A stretch of DNA of 64,000 nt from positions 62,001 through 126,000 of the forward strand of contig MU270098.1 in NCBI GenBank assembly GCA_021432635.1, in the 5' to 3' direction. The stretch's first letter is position 1. Every line of letters starts with the position of its first letter. The translations under genes and the position numbers were made by a program. The stretch comes from Thozetella sp. PMI_491 (Eukaryota; Ascomycota; Sordariomycetes; Chaetosphaeriales; Chaetosphaeriaceae). Below the pieces are notes generated by a model. That model was not told the origin of the DNA, ran no database searches, and saw only the letters and a program-made list of their open reading frames with translations. Positions 33,975 through 44,733 of the stretch are shown in pieces.

Positions 33975-35524
33975 ATGGCTGGAACTCAAACGCTTGTTGC
34001 GCCCAACGGCAGGTCCATCACCATCAACACCGGCCTGTTCATCAACAATGAGTTTGTATCCTCTGCTCAGGGCGGGAAAATTACTAGCGTCAACCCCGCG
34101 TAAGCATGGCGTCTGCTGCCGAAGCTGCCGACAGTCCGAACTAACCTCAACTTTACAGGACGGAGACCGAGATCTGCACCGTCGAGGCTGGCTCGCCGGA
34201 CGATGTTGATATAGCTGTCAAGGCTGCTCGCGCAGCCCTGAACGATCCGTCGTGGCGCGACCTTCCCGGCGATCGGCGCGCGAAGCTCATGCACAAGTTT
34301 GCAGATTTGCTCGAGGAACACAAGGAAGATATCGCTACCCTCGAATCTTGGGATAGCGGCAAGCCCTTCAAGTCGATGTACAATCGCGAGTTCAACTCCG
34401 TGATCGGCTGCCTCCGGTACTATGCCGGCTGGGCGGATAAGCTTCATGGTCTTACTATCCCCACAACACCGGTCAAGTTTGCCTATACCCTGCGGCAGCC
34501 GATCGGAGTCTGTGCGCAGATCATCCCCTGGAACTATCCCCTCCTCATGGCCGCCTGGAAGCTGGGACCGGCTCTGGCAACCGGTAACACAGTCGTGCTC
34601 AAGCCAGCCGAGCAGACACCGCTGTCGATACTATACGTTGCCGGTCTGGTTGCTAAGGCAGGGTTCCCCCCGGGCGTTCTGAATATCGTCAACGGCTACG
34701 GCAGGGATGTTGGTCACGCGCTGGCTTGCCATATGGATGTAGACAAGGTCGCTTTCACTGGGTCTACTGCCACCGGCAGGCTCATCCAGAAGGCAGCTAG
34801 CGCCAACCTCAAAAACATCACCCTGGAGACCGGCGGAAAGTCGGCACTTATTGTGTTCGACGATGCCGATATCGAGCAAGCCGCCAAGTGGGCACACATT
34901 GGTATCATGAGCAACATGGGCCAGATCTGCACCGCGAATTCGCGTCTCCTGGTTCAGGAGAAGGTGTATGACGCATTTGTGGAGGCGTTTGTCGCCGTGG
35001 TGAAGAACTACAAGGTCGGCGACCCGTTCGCCGAGGACACGTTCCAAGGCCCGCAGGTGACCAAGGCGCAGTACGACAGGGTCCTCTCGTACATCCAGTC
35101 GGGCGTGACCGAGGGCGCCAACCTGGCCCAGGGAGGTGCGCCGTGCGGCGACAAAGGCTTCTTCATCCAACCTACCGTATTCACAAACGTGAACTCGTCT
35201 ATGAAGATTTACCGAGAGGAGATCTTCGGCCCCGTCGTGTCCATCGCGCGTTTCTCCACAGAGGAAGAGGCCATCAAGATGGCTAACGAGACCGAATACG
35301 GGCTCGCCGCTTCTCTGTTTACACAAAGCGTGGAGCGCTCTCACCGCGTGGCCGCCAGGCTGGAATCCGGCATGGTTTGGGTTAACTCATCCGTCGATGG
35401 CGATTACCGTGTGCCATTTGGTGGCGTCAAGCAAAGCGGCATCGGCAGGGAGCTTGGTGAGGCAGGTCTGGAGGCGTACATGCAGATCAAGGCAGTTCAC
35501 GTTAATGTGGGTCTTAGGCTATAA
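33975..35524 (+). CDS. NAD(P)-dependent aldehyde dehydrogenase, two exons
   Basis: A 496-residue ALDH-superfamily enzyme that oxidises an aldehyde to the acid. Exons are 33975-34099 and 34159-35524. Marks seen: IPWNYPLLMAAWKLGPALA (nucleotide-binding entry), FTGSTATGR, the general-base segment LETGGKS (usually LELGGKS, so Thr replaces Leu), the catalytic cysteine in GQICTANSR (usually GQxCxAxSR), EEIFGPVVSIARF, and the C-terminal PFGGVKQSGIGRELGEAGL. Length is normal for cytosolic fungal ALDHs. It may serve a nearby metabolic cluster, but it is not specific; the nearest coding neighbour downstream is a transporter relic. Confidence 0.93.
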
Positions 35525-35800
35525 AAGACGCGCACACCCTCGTAAAGCATGATATGTCATATCCTCGGTAAGATCACCTATCCTGTATTAGAATAGGAAT
35601 ACGAGCACTGTATGGCAGTAAGGGTGCGAACATGGCTAGGGCCAAAGAGCCACACTTAGACTGCCAAGTGTGTGCCACGGAGTAAAAGTCTAATCGCACG
35701 AATTAATCCTCTTTTCGGATTCCTTCGGTGACATTCGCACTTTGTGCCACATCACATCGTATATTCGGTCTACGTGCGACACTTAAGTGGCTCGAGACTC
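35525..35800. other. Intergenic
   Basis: About 275 bp between the aldehyde dehydrogenase and the transporter relic; nothing recognised. Confidence 0.3.
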
Positions 35801-35801
35801 G

Positions 35802-36056
35802 TCAACATGCTAAACTAACTTGTCGGTCACGTTGCGCCCTTAGCCTGCAAACTCGCCATTTGTATGTACAAACCGTCGAGGAGTTCATCCACCTCTTCAA
35901 AGGCCAAGCCTTAGTCTCAATGAAGATGAAGTAGACGATAGCGCAGATAACCACGCTCCACGCAACGTTGATGGAGTAGTAACACCACCCACCAACGTTA
36001 TCCATCGCGATAGGAGTTGTGTACGTATCAACAAAGCCAAAGGTGTAACAAGCCAT
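35802..36056 (-). pseudogene. Relic of the C-terminal part of an MFS sugar transporter
   Basis: Reading leftwards from 36056 the frame gives YTFGFVDTYTTPIAMDNVGG, then WCYYSINVAWSVVICAIVYF and IFIETKAWPLKRW. This matches the end of fungal hexose-type transporters, where the last two helices (N-P-I-A-L-x-N-I-G-W-R-Y-Y, then V-Y-F-F-F-V-E-T-K-G) precede the PETKG-like motif and the cytosolic tail. The rest of the 12-helix protein is absent on either side. So this is a truncated remnant, probably left by a rearrangement. Confidence 0.6.
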
Positions 36057-37695
36057 CTAGCCCACAGCAAGGTCCTTCTAGGCGTCATCAACTGGGGCCA
36101 CAATCCTGGGTTCGATACGTGCTGCACCGCCATCGACTCAACAGCCGTGGCTGTCGCGCTGCGGCCGGAGCTGGTCAAGTTCGAAAAGATCAAGGTCATC
36201 GTTGAGACGCAGAGCACGCTGTCGCTCGACTAGGCGATCTTGTGGACAGGAGACACAAGTTCGTTTGGACCCATTTGCCCTTCATCAACGCGGCCAACGA
36301 CATCGACGCCCATTGCTTCTTGGACTTGCTAGTAGATACTATCACCGGGGCTCCACGGCGTGATCTAGACAATAAGAAGACCCAAAAGCTCTCCGATCTT
36401 TCTATTATCTAATCCCGGTAAAAGTCGTTGAACTGCCTGCTATTTTGTTTAACGTGCAACTTCGGGAGGACACAGACTTATATCTCTATATGATTTTATA
36501 TTATTAAAGAAAACGCTTTTCTCTTATGCCTATGTAATAAAATCTTCTTTACTCTGCAGTCGCCTGGCTGCTCGGCACGCAGCCCGCCTGTGGATAGTGC
36601 CCAGCTCGAATAGGCATGTTGATGATCAGGCTTGACGAGCAGGTCCGGCGCAGTGGCTCCGAATGTGTGTGCTACTTCAAGAGGATACATGAAGGGGACT
36701 TTCGAATGCGAGTACAATACGACCTTGTCTAGGCGAATTGCACGTGCTGGCATACTCTTCCGGTCCCAAGACGAAGGAGCCGCTCGGATAAGTTACCTAC
36801 TGGGGTCCGCCGAAATTACGACCATGCTTAGGAAGGGATGCCAAGAAATACCTACTTAGGAGGCTAAACTTGGAAACTTAGGGGCATGCGTGGTTTATTT
36901 GTAGAAGGAGACGGAGCAGGGTTAGGTTGGAAATATAGCATATCTCGTCCCAAGTCTAGACTCGTGAGATGGACGACCGGGGTCTCAAATGCCCATCAGG
37001 GATCCTTCCGAGATCCTGCATAGATCCTTCAGATCGCCTCCTATTCACGCCTACTAGCGACGTTATCTGATTGATCACAGAAACCATGTCCTGCCAAGCT
37101 TGCTTAGGCATCCTAGGATGGAAAGTCGGCTGTATCTATGTAACGTTGGAACTTCGAAAGGGGCCTAAGGCAATTAGGGGGAAGCGAGAAATACGACCCA
37201 GATACTGGCCAAAATGGAATGCCAATTCTTCTATTCTTTCCACGGCCCCACTTGGTGTCTTGGTAGCATCATTCCTTTGCTCCGTCGCGAGGCAATGCCA
37301 TTGGTAGTACCGCCAATGAGTATACTCCTCGGGTAAAAAATAATCTCCATATTCCAGGGGTCCTGGACCGTAGTAGTGGAGTATATCTTGGCGGTGCCTA
37401 GGTAGGTAGATAGGCTTGGTAGGTATGCACGAGCTTGACTCCTCAGTAACGTGAGGCGTGTGGCGTGTAGGTTTCACGACCGATGACCGTGGCAGGGAAC
37501 CCTTCTCCAGCCGAGGTTTCCTTCTACCGCGCGGCGGTGGAGATTGCGGTTAACAACTGACTCCGATACCTCCAGTTGGGAATATTTATATAAGAGTCGC
37601 TGGCACGGCGTATTCGTTAATCCTCCATTCTCTGGCGCATATCTCCTCAATCAAATCTCTCTACCTATACTTACACAATACCACAAATTGGCACC
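36057..37695. other. Intergenic; possible plus-strand coding remnant at 36060-36410
   Basis: About 1.6 kb. A plus-strand frame near 36060-36410 reads smoothly (VLLGVINWGHNPGFDTC, then AVAVALRPELVKFEKIKV), meets a TAG at about 36231, and continues with PFINAANDIDAHCFLDLLVD in the same frame. It looks like protein-coding remains, but I cannot name the family. The rest shows nothing recognised. Confidence 0.3.
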
Positions 37696-38037
37696 ATGCT
37701 CTTCCGCCGGATCATTTCTCTCTTTGCCCTCGCGCAACTGGCTGCTGCGGCGAATTCCTGCTACGGCCAATTTTTTTGGCGTCAATCAATACAAGTGGTC
37801 TCTCGAGGTCGCGGAGGACAAGACTTACAATGTGCAATGCGGCGACGGCTGCCTCGAAACCTTGCGCGCCGAATGTGGTGGAATCGCTGAATGGGCTTGC
37901 ACCCGGGGCAACCAAGGCCCAGCACATTACGAGTTCTACACAGATCTCGCCTGCACTTCTGCTCAGGTCGATCAGGCAATACTAGCTTGCACTGCAGGCG
38001 AGCAGCAGGTGAACTGCACTCGCAGTGATGGCAACTG
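37696..38037 (+). pseudogene. Small secreted cysteine-containing protein gene with an apparent frameshift at a T run
   Basis: The ATG at 37696 opens a signal peptide (MLFRRIISLFALAQLAAAA) followed by NSCYGQFF. At a run of seven T (about 37770-37777) the coding potential moves to the next frame, which continues with VNQYKWSLEVAEDKTYNV and cysteines in VQCGDGC, AECGG, WACTRG, LACTS, ILACTA and NCTRSDG to a stop at 38037. In the original frame the protein would instead run on as a basic, low-quality sequence. So there is a one-base discrepancy in the homopolymer, either a real null mutation or a sequencing error. The mature part would be about 95 residues with seven to eight cysteines and looks like a secreted effector-type protein of no named family. 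Confidence 0.55.
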
Positions 38038-38512
38038 ATCGGAGTAGGTTATTCTTCTGTTCACAAGAATAAATCTAGAGCAGAATTTTTATTTAGATGG
38101 TGAAAACTCCGCTGACAATTAAGCATAGTGGCCGCATACGCAACAAGAATTCAAAGGCAAGGAGGCCACCTCTTCGCACGAGAGGTTACCGGCATCGGCC
38201 TATGACTCCCTCTTCGTCACGCAACCACCAAAGACACTACGTTCCAATCATTCTCTTCTTTTGCGAAGAGGGCAATGTGCGCTCTAAACTTACCAGCAGT
38301 CTGCTTAAAACCAACTTTAAAGAATAGCTCTATTGTGTGAACAGTTAGTCAGGAAGGGCCGGGGGCCAGTATAAGTTGCGCATCACGTCTCTTGTTCAGG
38401 GCACTGGAAGCATGCTCGGTATCACGGGGGAAATAGTGCCTCGAGCTGTGAAACAAGGAGATCAAGAAAGAACAAAATTAGCTGAAATGTACGACAGTAT
38501 TCATCAAACTCC
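38038..38512. other. Intergenic
   Basis: About 475 bp between the convergent small secreted protein gene and the monooxygenase gene; no gene recognised. Confidence 0.4.
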
Positions 38513-40475
38513 TCATAGGTCTGCTCCACTGACGCCATATTTCCTTTTCCATTCATCATTGATGTCTTGATAATCCCTAGGCCCGTAATGCTCCGTAATC
38601 TCGGCCAAAAAGCTCTTTTTCCTGCGGTGCTGGAGACCGAGATCCCTGAGCAAGAGGTCGAAATACGGGACGGCATCGAAAATGAAAGATGGGTACCGAT
38701 CGCCCCAGTCAATAGGATATCTCCAGTGACCAAAGCGATTGTGGAGGACTGATTGGTACTGGAGCTCCTGTAGCGCACCTGCGTTACCAAGCACTGCTGC
38801 AGGGTCCTTGATTAGGCGCCCGGAGAAGTAGGCAGCTACCCAAAGTGACTGGACGTGCGCCGTGATGATGTTGCTGAAGTTGGTGACAGTTCCCACAAAT
38901 GCGACGTCTCGGCAGCGCAGAAACCGGGACGAAGAGGGCACCATGAAGCGGTGTTGCACGAAGGGAGTAAGGCGTGAGTATGGTGTAACCGAATCCTTTG
39001 TCTGGATGCTCTCCAGGCCTGTCAACGGTTTGTAGTTCTTGTTCCATATTGCAGGGGTTTTGAGGCGCGGGAACTGTTCCATGATGTCTTTATCCGCGCC
39101 AGCGATGAGATCGTTATAGCTCGGATCCTCGTCACTCAGACGGTGCGGGACACCGAGATCTTTCTCGATCCCTTCTGGCAGGAGTTTCAACGGAACGGCG
39201 TGATTCCAGCCGGTTGTGGCCACGAAGACATCGGATTTGAGTACTCTGCCGCCTACTAGGTGAACCGAATCCTGGCTCAGATGGTCGACTTCGCTGATGT
39301 AGATCTTGACGTTGCAGTTCTTGATGACATCAAAGAAGTTGGTGTCGTAGTTTAAGATGCCGAAGCTAGTGCCTGTGTGCATCACGCTGATCCACGGCCT
39401 CAGCTTAGAAGTTTCGCCATGGGTGGCGTAGGCATTGAGCGAGACGACATCGTCCTCCATGACTTTCCAAAATGCGTTGACGAGAAACCTGCCGATGGCT
39501 GTTCCATGAAGGAACCTGCGAATACCTGAATAGCCATCCGCTGCACCCCAGATGCAGGGACTGAACCAAGTCAAGAACCGCGTATCTAGCTTTCTTAGCA
39601 ATTCGCACGGGATAAGGTACAGTGGGGGTGTCTCTTACTAGCAAGCCCTTCAATCCATCTTTTCAATGGCGTGACATGCGAGGGTGCCATCCAACATGGG
39701 CCGTGCCCAGATGCTACCGGCCTAGGTAAGCTCACGTTCGGCCTGTTTTCTCATCGCGAGTACCACTTACGGCGAATGACCCAGTTGACATTCACGCCGG
39801 CCGTTGCGTACGCGTATACGACGTCCCAGGCGAATTTATTCCCGCCGAACACGGTAACCGATTTTGCCGTCTTGATCGTATCACTGTTCTGCGGGAACTG
39901 CTTAGAATGAAATATCTTGCCCTGAAACTCCTCCTGGCCCTTGAAGGCTGGCAAGAAAGCCTGAGACGTAAGACCGGTTGCAAAGATCAGCTTCCGCGCC
40001 AATAGCTTTTGCTCCTCCGAGCCTGAAGACTGGACAGTGAGCAGCCAGCCACCCTGGTCCGTCTCTTGGTGCTCCGCGGAGAGGACCTTGGTGTTGAATC
40101 GAATGAGATCGGCTATCCCAAACTTGGCGGCATAGGCCTCGTGGTATTTATGAATGACGTGGCCCGGGATATGCTGGTTCTTCTGCACACCGAAGGTCTC
40201 GGTGTCCATGGGAAAGTCAGGATATTCATAGCTCCCCAGTAGATTATTACTCTTCAAGCTGGGATACAGTCGCTCTTCGGCCCATGTGCCGCCCAAGGTG
40301 GACTGGTAGTCGAAGATGGCGAGCGACGCGTCTGGACTGACGGCATGGTATTGCTTCGCCGCACAAAGCCCATACCAGCCTGGTATGTATCAGCAATCGA
40401 CAATTGACCAGAGATATACGAGTAGTGCGCGCGCGACAGACCTGCTCCGATAACCACGCAGTCGAGAGCCTCCAT
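38513..40475 (-). CDS. FAD-dependent monooxygenase (flavin-containing monooxygenase type), four exons
   Basis: A 596-residue flavoprotein. Exons on the minus strand are 40475-40442, 40379-39771, 39713-39639 and 39585-38513, with a sum divisible by three. The tiny first exon plus exon 2 create the FAD-binding DCVVIGAGWYGLCAAKQY, followed by LGGTWAEERLYPSL. Further marks are FATGLTSQAFLP, a second dinucleotide fold KSVTVFGGNKFAWDVVYAYA and, after two short introns, GHGPCWMAPSHVTPLKRWIE and TWFSPCIWGAADG. Fungal relatives oxidise secondary metabolites; ustiloxin and phomopsin-type clusters contain related FMO-like enzymes. It is the leftmost of the possible tailoring genes next to the two RiPP precursors; membership of that cluster is inference. 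Confidence 0.85.
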
Positions 40476-40992
40476 TCGAATTGCTTGGTCGCGAAGCTCT
40501 ATTCTCGTGTTTTGGCAGAGCAAACGTTCGGAGGCGGCATGCTGACGCCCTCGTTGTTTTGAGCGGGGTAGCTGCCTTGGCTGTCTTGGCTGTCAGCACG
40601 CGGATTTGCTCTGTTTCGGTGCTTTGCTCCGTCGATCTGCCTTAATCTTAAGGTGATATGGCAATCGCCAACTGTCACCATTGCCCTACATGGCTGGCAA
40701 TAATTTATTCTTGCAAGCCTAGCACAACGATAGTATTACAACACAACCTCTAGTTAGTTATTACCGCGGGTTTCAAAAACCACTGTCTCGCATTTGCTAT
40801 TGTCAGCAATATGAAAAGATACAGAGAGCTTGTAGGGCTAGCAGCGAGCCGGAGGAGCGGTTTATTGGCTCTGAAAACCCTCACATTTAGCTAGCCTTTA
40901 TCCTGTACCAAGCTAACAAACGTACAGGGGTAAATTGCAGATTATCTCCCTCGATTCTCTAGGGTAGACCCACCTACATTCAACTCATATTC
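40476..40992. other. Intergenic
   Basis: About 515 bp between the tandem monooxygenase and hydrolase genes (both minus strand). It presumably holds the monooxygenase promoter and hydrolase 3' end. Confidence 0.4.
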
Positions 40993-41766
40993 CTACTGGA
41001 ATTCCGCTGCAATTTTCTCAATGACCTTCAGTATGGTATCTGGCTGGCTCAAGAAGGGCGAGTGGCCGGCGCTGCAATGCTCATGACGAAATGCCCTTCC
41101 ACTAACTGCTTCTGCATCTGCTACCATCTGTTCCTGGAGAAACAAAGGAATGCCCTGGTCGTTGTCACAGAAAAGGTACGTTGAAGGGTAGTGGAGGTAC
41201 GCGGCCTGGGTAATTGCCGTCAACTGAGCCACGGCAGGGCATTCGACAAGCTGAGAGGCCCACTTCTTCTGTTCCGCCGGCGAAAGGTCATTATAAAAGC
41301 GCGTTTCTGGGTCAAGCATCATGCACATTCCATTCTCCTTCGTCGGAATAAATGGCGGTAGCTGGAGAGGACTACCAAGCATTGAACCGAGCGACTCCCC
41401 AAGCGGCACGATCCAGGCCGTGACGAATAGCAAATGGATCACACCTCCGGGTTTGCCCTGTTCGGTGCGTGCCTTCTTGCCGAAGGTTGGGTCGACGGCT
41501 TGCGAAGTCACAACGCCGCCGTAAGAGTGGCCCACCACAATGACATCCTTCCCTTCCACCTCTATCAATTCTTTCAGCTGGTGCTGAATTGCTTGGGCAT
41601 CTTCCATAAGACCAATAGGCGGAAGTGCGCCAACAGATGGCTGCCTCGGACAGGCGGTAGGAAAGTCATGCGTTTCGATCAAGTCAAGTTGCGTTTTATA
41701 GAACTCTGGAGGATGCCATGAGCCATGAACCATCAAAATGGTCGGGCGGGCGTTGGGTAATTCCAT
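40993..41766 (-). CDS. Alpha/beta hydrolase
   Basis: A single-exon gene of 257 residues. The first strand and oxyanion loop read PTILMVHGSWHPPEFY, the nucleophile elbow is VVGHSYGGVV (Ser in GHSYGG), the acid lies around YLFCDNDQGIP, and the catalytic His in HEHCSAGHSPFLSQPD. It resembles the small esterase/lactonase-like hydrolases common in fungal metabolite clusters. No signal peptide is seen, so it is cytosolic. It is in the same direction as the FMO and cupin genes on either side. Substrate unknown; a peptidase role is not indicated. Confidence 0.85.
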   Translation of the reverse strand: MELPNARPTILMVHGSWHPPEFYKTQLDLIETHDFPTACPRQPSVGALPPIGLMEDAQAIQHQLKELIEVEGKDVIVVGHSYGGVVTSQAVDPTFGKKARTEQGKPGGVIHLLFVTAWIVPLGESLGSMLGSPLQLPPFIPTKENGMCMMLDPETRFYNDLSPAEQKKWASQLVECPAVAQLTAITQAAYLHYPSTYLFCDNDQGIPLFLQEQMVADAEAVSGRAFRHEHCSAGHSPFLSQPDTILKVIEKIAAEFQ

Positions 41767-42779
41767 GGTATACGTGAATAAATTGAAGACGACGTTCGCT
41801 ATAGAAATAGGGATGAATTATTGTAAACGGCACTCCCCAAGTCGGGGCAGGCAGGTAAGTATATCAACTTGCTAAACAGCTTTGCAGGGGTATCCAAGGT
41901 ACCGACACACCTACCAGAAGCCCTCTAGAGAGGCTTGCACGAAAGTTGCTGACAAGTCCCAAGCAGCAGCTACCTGAGCCAACCAAGCCGACTGGATGGT
42001 TGCTCAAGTTTTGTTTAGTGCTTACCCCGGTGTACACCCAAGGTGGATAGCAAGGTTTTACTGGGCCGCGCACTATTCCGCCTTTGCCGCTTATGCGATA
42101 GCCAGGGCGCCTGTATCAACACTATAGGACAAACTAGGTATGTGTCGATCAGCAGCATGCATGTCATATCCGGAAATAAAGATGACAGCATTGTACAACA
42201 GCCCATCTTTGGCATGAACATTACCTTTTTTTTGTCAGCTTCTTTCTCCTCTCTGTATAGAAGAACTCGTAGTTTATGGTAGAGGAATGCTTCGTGCTAT
42301 GCCCTGTGGATCTGTCTTTATTTCAGTGTACGGCACGAGCATTTGTGTGCGCAACAACTTCATGGCTGTTTTAGCCCCAGTCAAGGAAGCAACTGTGCAG
42401 TAATATAGTCAATGAGGTAAGTGAACGAGAGTCTATGAACAGAGTCTATGAAGCCAGCCATTTTCTTGCTCATGCCATTACCAGGCGGGTTAGGCGAGGT
42501 CAATGTCAGCCCTACGAAGCTACCGGAACTAGCTGTTCGGCATACGACTCGCGCTGTTGGCCGAGTGCACTGACCCCACAGCAAATCATAATGGTCCCGA
42601 TTTAGGACTTCTGCACGAGACACATATCGATTATGCTGCACTAATTTATCACGCTCGGATATAAGCCAGTTTAGTGCTTGGTCGCTGTGGTCTAGCTGAC
42701 TTACTCCTCAAATGCTACATTCTAGAGAGGAGCTAGTTCATGTTTTGAGACAGAAGATTGGTTTTGTAATTTTGACTAA
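41767..42779. other. Intergenic, no gene recognised
   Basis: About 1 kb between the hydrolase start and cupin stop. Only short unsupported frames. Confidence 0.4.
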
Positions 42780-43358
42780 TTAATCCTCCTTGGTCATCGG
42801 ATCCTTGGATCGGATATAGTCGTACATGGACCTGGGGCTCTGTGCCAACAGGAATACAAATTCTTCGCTCTCCGAAGCATTCCTCACTCGGTGTAAATCC
42901 CCTGCTGGTACGCTGAGGAACGTGTCAGGAAGCATTTCATAGTTCTTCTCAGCCCCTTCCTTTGTCTTTGTCTCTATGACAGCCTTGCCAGAAAGTGGAA
43001 TAAAATAATCCCAGACTTTAGTGTGGAAGTGGGCTGGTACTTCGCCGTGGCCGGGCTTTAGTCGAATGACAGTCCACTTTAAATCACCTGAAGAGTGGAC
43101 AAGAGTTTGATGCCAACCCCCATCTCTTTCTGTACCCTTTCGGAGTGACTGTAAGGATTGAACATAGTCAGGTCTCGTCGCGTTTGTGACTGTTCGAGGA
43201 AAATCCCAGGGGCGAAGTGCAGCTTTCAACGGCCTGGACATAGAACTGCCAGCTCCAACACGGAGACTGCTTCGAACCAATGTTGCCATCATAGCGTCTT
43301 GGCGAGCAAAATATCCGAAAAGGGGCTTCTTTTGAAGTTGGGCAAGGAAAGATCGCAC
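42780..43358 (-). CDS. Cupin-domain protein
   Basis: A single-exon frame of 192 residues. The cupin motif is seen as PGHGEVPAHFHTKVWDYFIP followed by LSGKAVIETK (first conserved motif), and VPAGDLHRVRN (second motif with Pro-x-x-x-x-His). Metal ligands would be the two His of HFH, a downstream acidic residue and His of LHR. The N-terminus is basic and Ser-rich (MRSFLAQLQKKPLFGY, then MATLVRSSLRV), perhaps a mitochondrial targeting peptide or a start placed too far upstream; later ATGs at residues 23-24 or near residue 40 are possible. Function is unknown. It lies between the hydrolase and precursor A in the candidate RiPP cluster. Confidence 0.75.
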   Translation of the reverse strand: MRSFLAQLQKKPLFGYFARQDAMMATLVRSSLRVGAGSSMSRPLKAALRPWDFPRTVTNATRPDYVQSLQSLRKGTERDGGWHQTLVHSSGDLKWTVIRLKPGHGEVPAHFHTKVWDYFIPLSGKAVIETKTKEGAEKNYEMLPDTFLSVPAGDLHRVRNASESEEFVFLLAQSPRSMYDYIRSKDPMTKED

Positions 43359-44211
43359 GAAAAGGGAGTATTGTGAGCCAGATGATTAGCAGCTGCCCTT
43401 TCCGGTGATGGTCGCGGAACGCTGTCGTACAACCGTGTGTGGGTAGCTTGCATGTAAGAATAGCTTGAAGCGTCTGATCTTTGTAGAGGGAAGGCTTATA
43501 TATACCCGGATCTATACGGATTACGGAATATCTGTTTGGGAGGGCCCGCGGGGAACATGTCAGTACATTAGCGCTACCCTGCTCATGCGGAGCTTTTTTA
43601 ACCATTATGCGGGGGCTGACAGGGAACAAAAGCTAGCGGTGGCAAGGTCTCCCGAAGTAGTTAGTCACCTGCCTTTTCTCACCGTTTGACCTTGTTTTGG
43701 GGTAAGTAAAGCATTCCCCGTAACTGCTACCTAGCCAGTCGACGTTCCGTCCCTTCGTTTCTTGTCACTTTGGTCGGTTTCAAAATATGCATATGTGGTA
43801 TAGAGGCTAATGTTTGAGCGGCGCTTGATGTGCCGAACGCTGAGGTGACCACAAAATAGCTCGCCTAACCAAGCCGGACCAGACAACCAAGACTCGTATC
43901 TATCCTTTCCTTTGTTGTGTACTGGATAGTGTACGTAGGTACGTGCTCGAAGGAACGTGTCAGATTAGTGCCAACGACGCTAACAACGCTAAATCAGGCA
44001 TTACATGCTCTGCACTAACGAAGGGCATTTTTGCGACAAATGGAATGAAATTTCGGCCACCTACAGATAGAGCACAATGAAGTACCACTCACTGCCTCGG
44101 CCAGGTAAATAGCAAGGTAGCTTTGATGACTAAAACTGTAGCCTTAGTGCTCCTTTGTTATCAACAACCCCTTAATTCTACTAACAAGTAGTGTCAGAGT
44201 TCAGCATCACA
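43359..44211. other. Intergenic
   Basis: About 850 bp between the cupin start and precursor A stop; nothing recognised. The cupin promoter must lie here. Confidence 0.4.
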
Positions 44212-44733
44212 TCAGGCCGTATCTGGCTCCCTCTTGATGGCGGCAAAGGTATCGACCCCGTAAGTACCCGGCTCCCTCTTGATGGCAGCAAAGGTATCGA
44301 CCCCGTAAGTACCTGGGTCCCTCTTCACATCGCCAGCCTCGGGCTCCGGGTCCCTCTTAATAGCACCGAAGGTATCAACCCCGTAGGTGCCCGGCTCTCT
44401 CTTGATGGCGCCGAAGGTGTCAACTCCATAGGTGCCTGGCTCCCTCTTCTTTCCGATGGCCTTGGGCTCTGGATCCCTTTTGATAGCACCAAAGGTATCG
44501 ACCGAGTAGATTCCTGGTTCTCTCTCCTTGATGGCAGCAAATGTAGCTACCGAGTAGCTGCCAGGCTCGATGCCCGGACTTCTCTTGCTAACCCCCTGCT
44601 AACAAAGTAAAAAGTCAATATGTGACGCTACTGAAACAAATGATAGAATTATAACATAGCGGCCCCTAATTACCGTCAGTGGCGCGGCTAGAGCACCGGA
44701 TGCAAGGAGGATGAGGAGCGTATTGGCCTTCAT
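44212..44733 (-). CDS. RiPP precursor peptide A: secreted, Kex2-processed, six repeated core units; two exons
   Basis: A 148-residue precursor; exon 1 is 44733-44674, exon 2 is 44598-44212, with a 75-nt GTAATT...TTAG intron. Exon 1 encodes a complete signal peptide (MKANTLLILLASGALAAPLT). Exon 2 is a chain of units ending in Lys-Arg (one Lys-Glu-Arg): PGSYSVATFAAI, PGIYSVDTFGAI, two of EPGTYGVDTFGAIKR, and two with TYGVDTFAAIKR. They are interrupted by short spacers DPEPKAIGKKR and DPEPEAGDVKR, and the last unit is EPDTA before the stop. This is the architecture of fungal dikaritin-type RiPP precursors (ustiloxin, phomopsin, epichloecyclin, victorin): signal peptide, Kex2 sites and a multiply repeated core with an aromatic residue for oxidative cyclisation. 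It is divergent from a UstYa-family gene at 45356. The core sequence is not one I know. Confidence 0.85.
44230..44590 (-). repeat. Coding tandem repeats of precursor A
   Basis: Six imperfect core-encoding units of about 45 bp, with two 33-bp spacers. Synonymous third-position changes between otherwise identical units (for example TTC versus TTT for Phe) suggest the amino-acid sequence is held by selection rather than by very recent copying. Confidence 0.85.

Noticed and set aside
34631-35344. 237-codon minus-strand frame
   Set aside because: It lies antisense to the well-conserved aldehyde dehydrogenase and has no family resemblance.
44191-44610. 140-codon plus-strand frame with Leu/Ile/Asp repeats
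   Set aside because: It is the antisense of the precursor A repeats; the minus strand has signal peptide, intron and dibasic sites.
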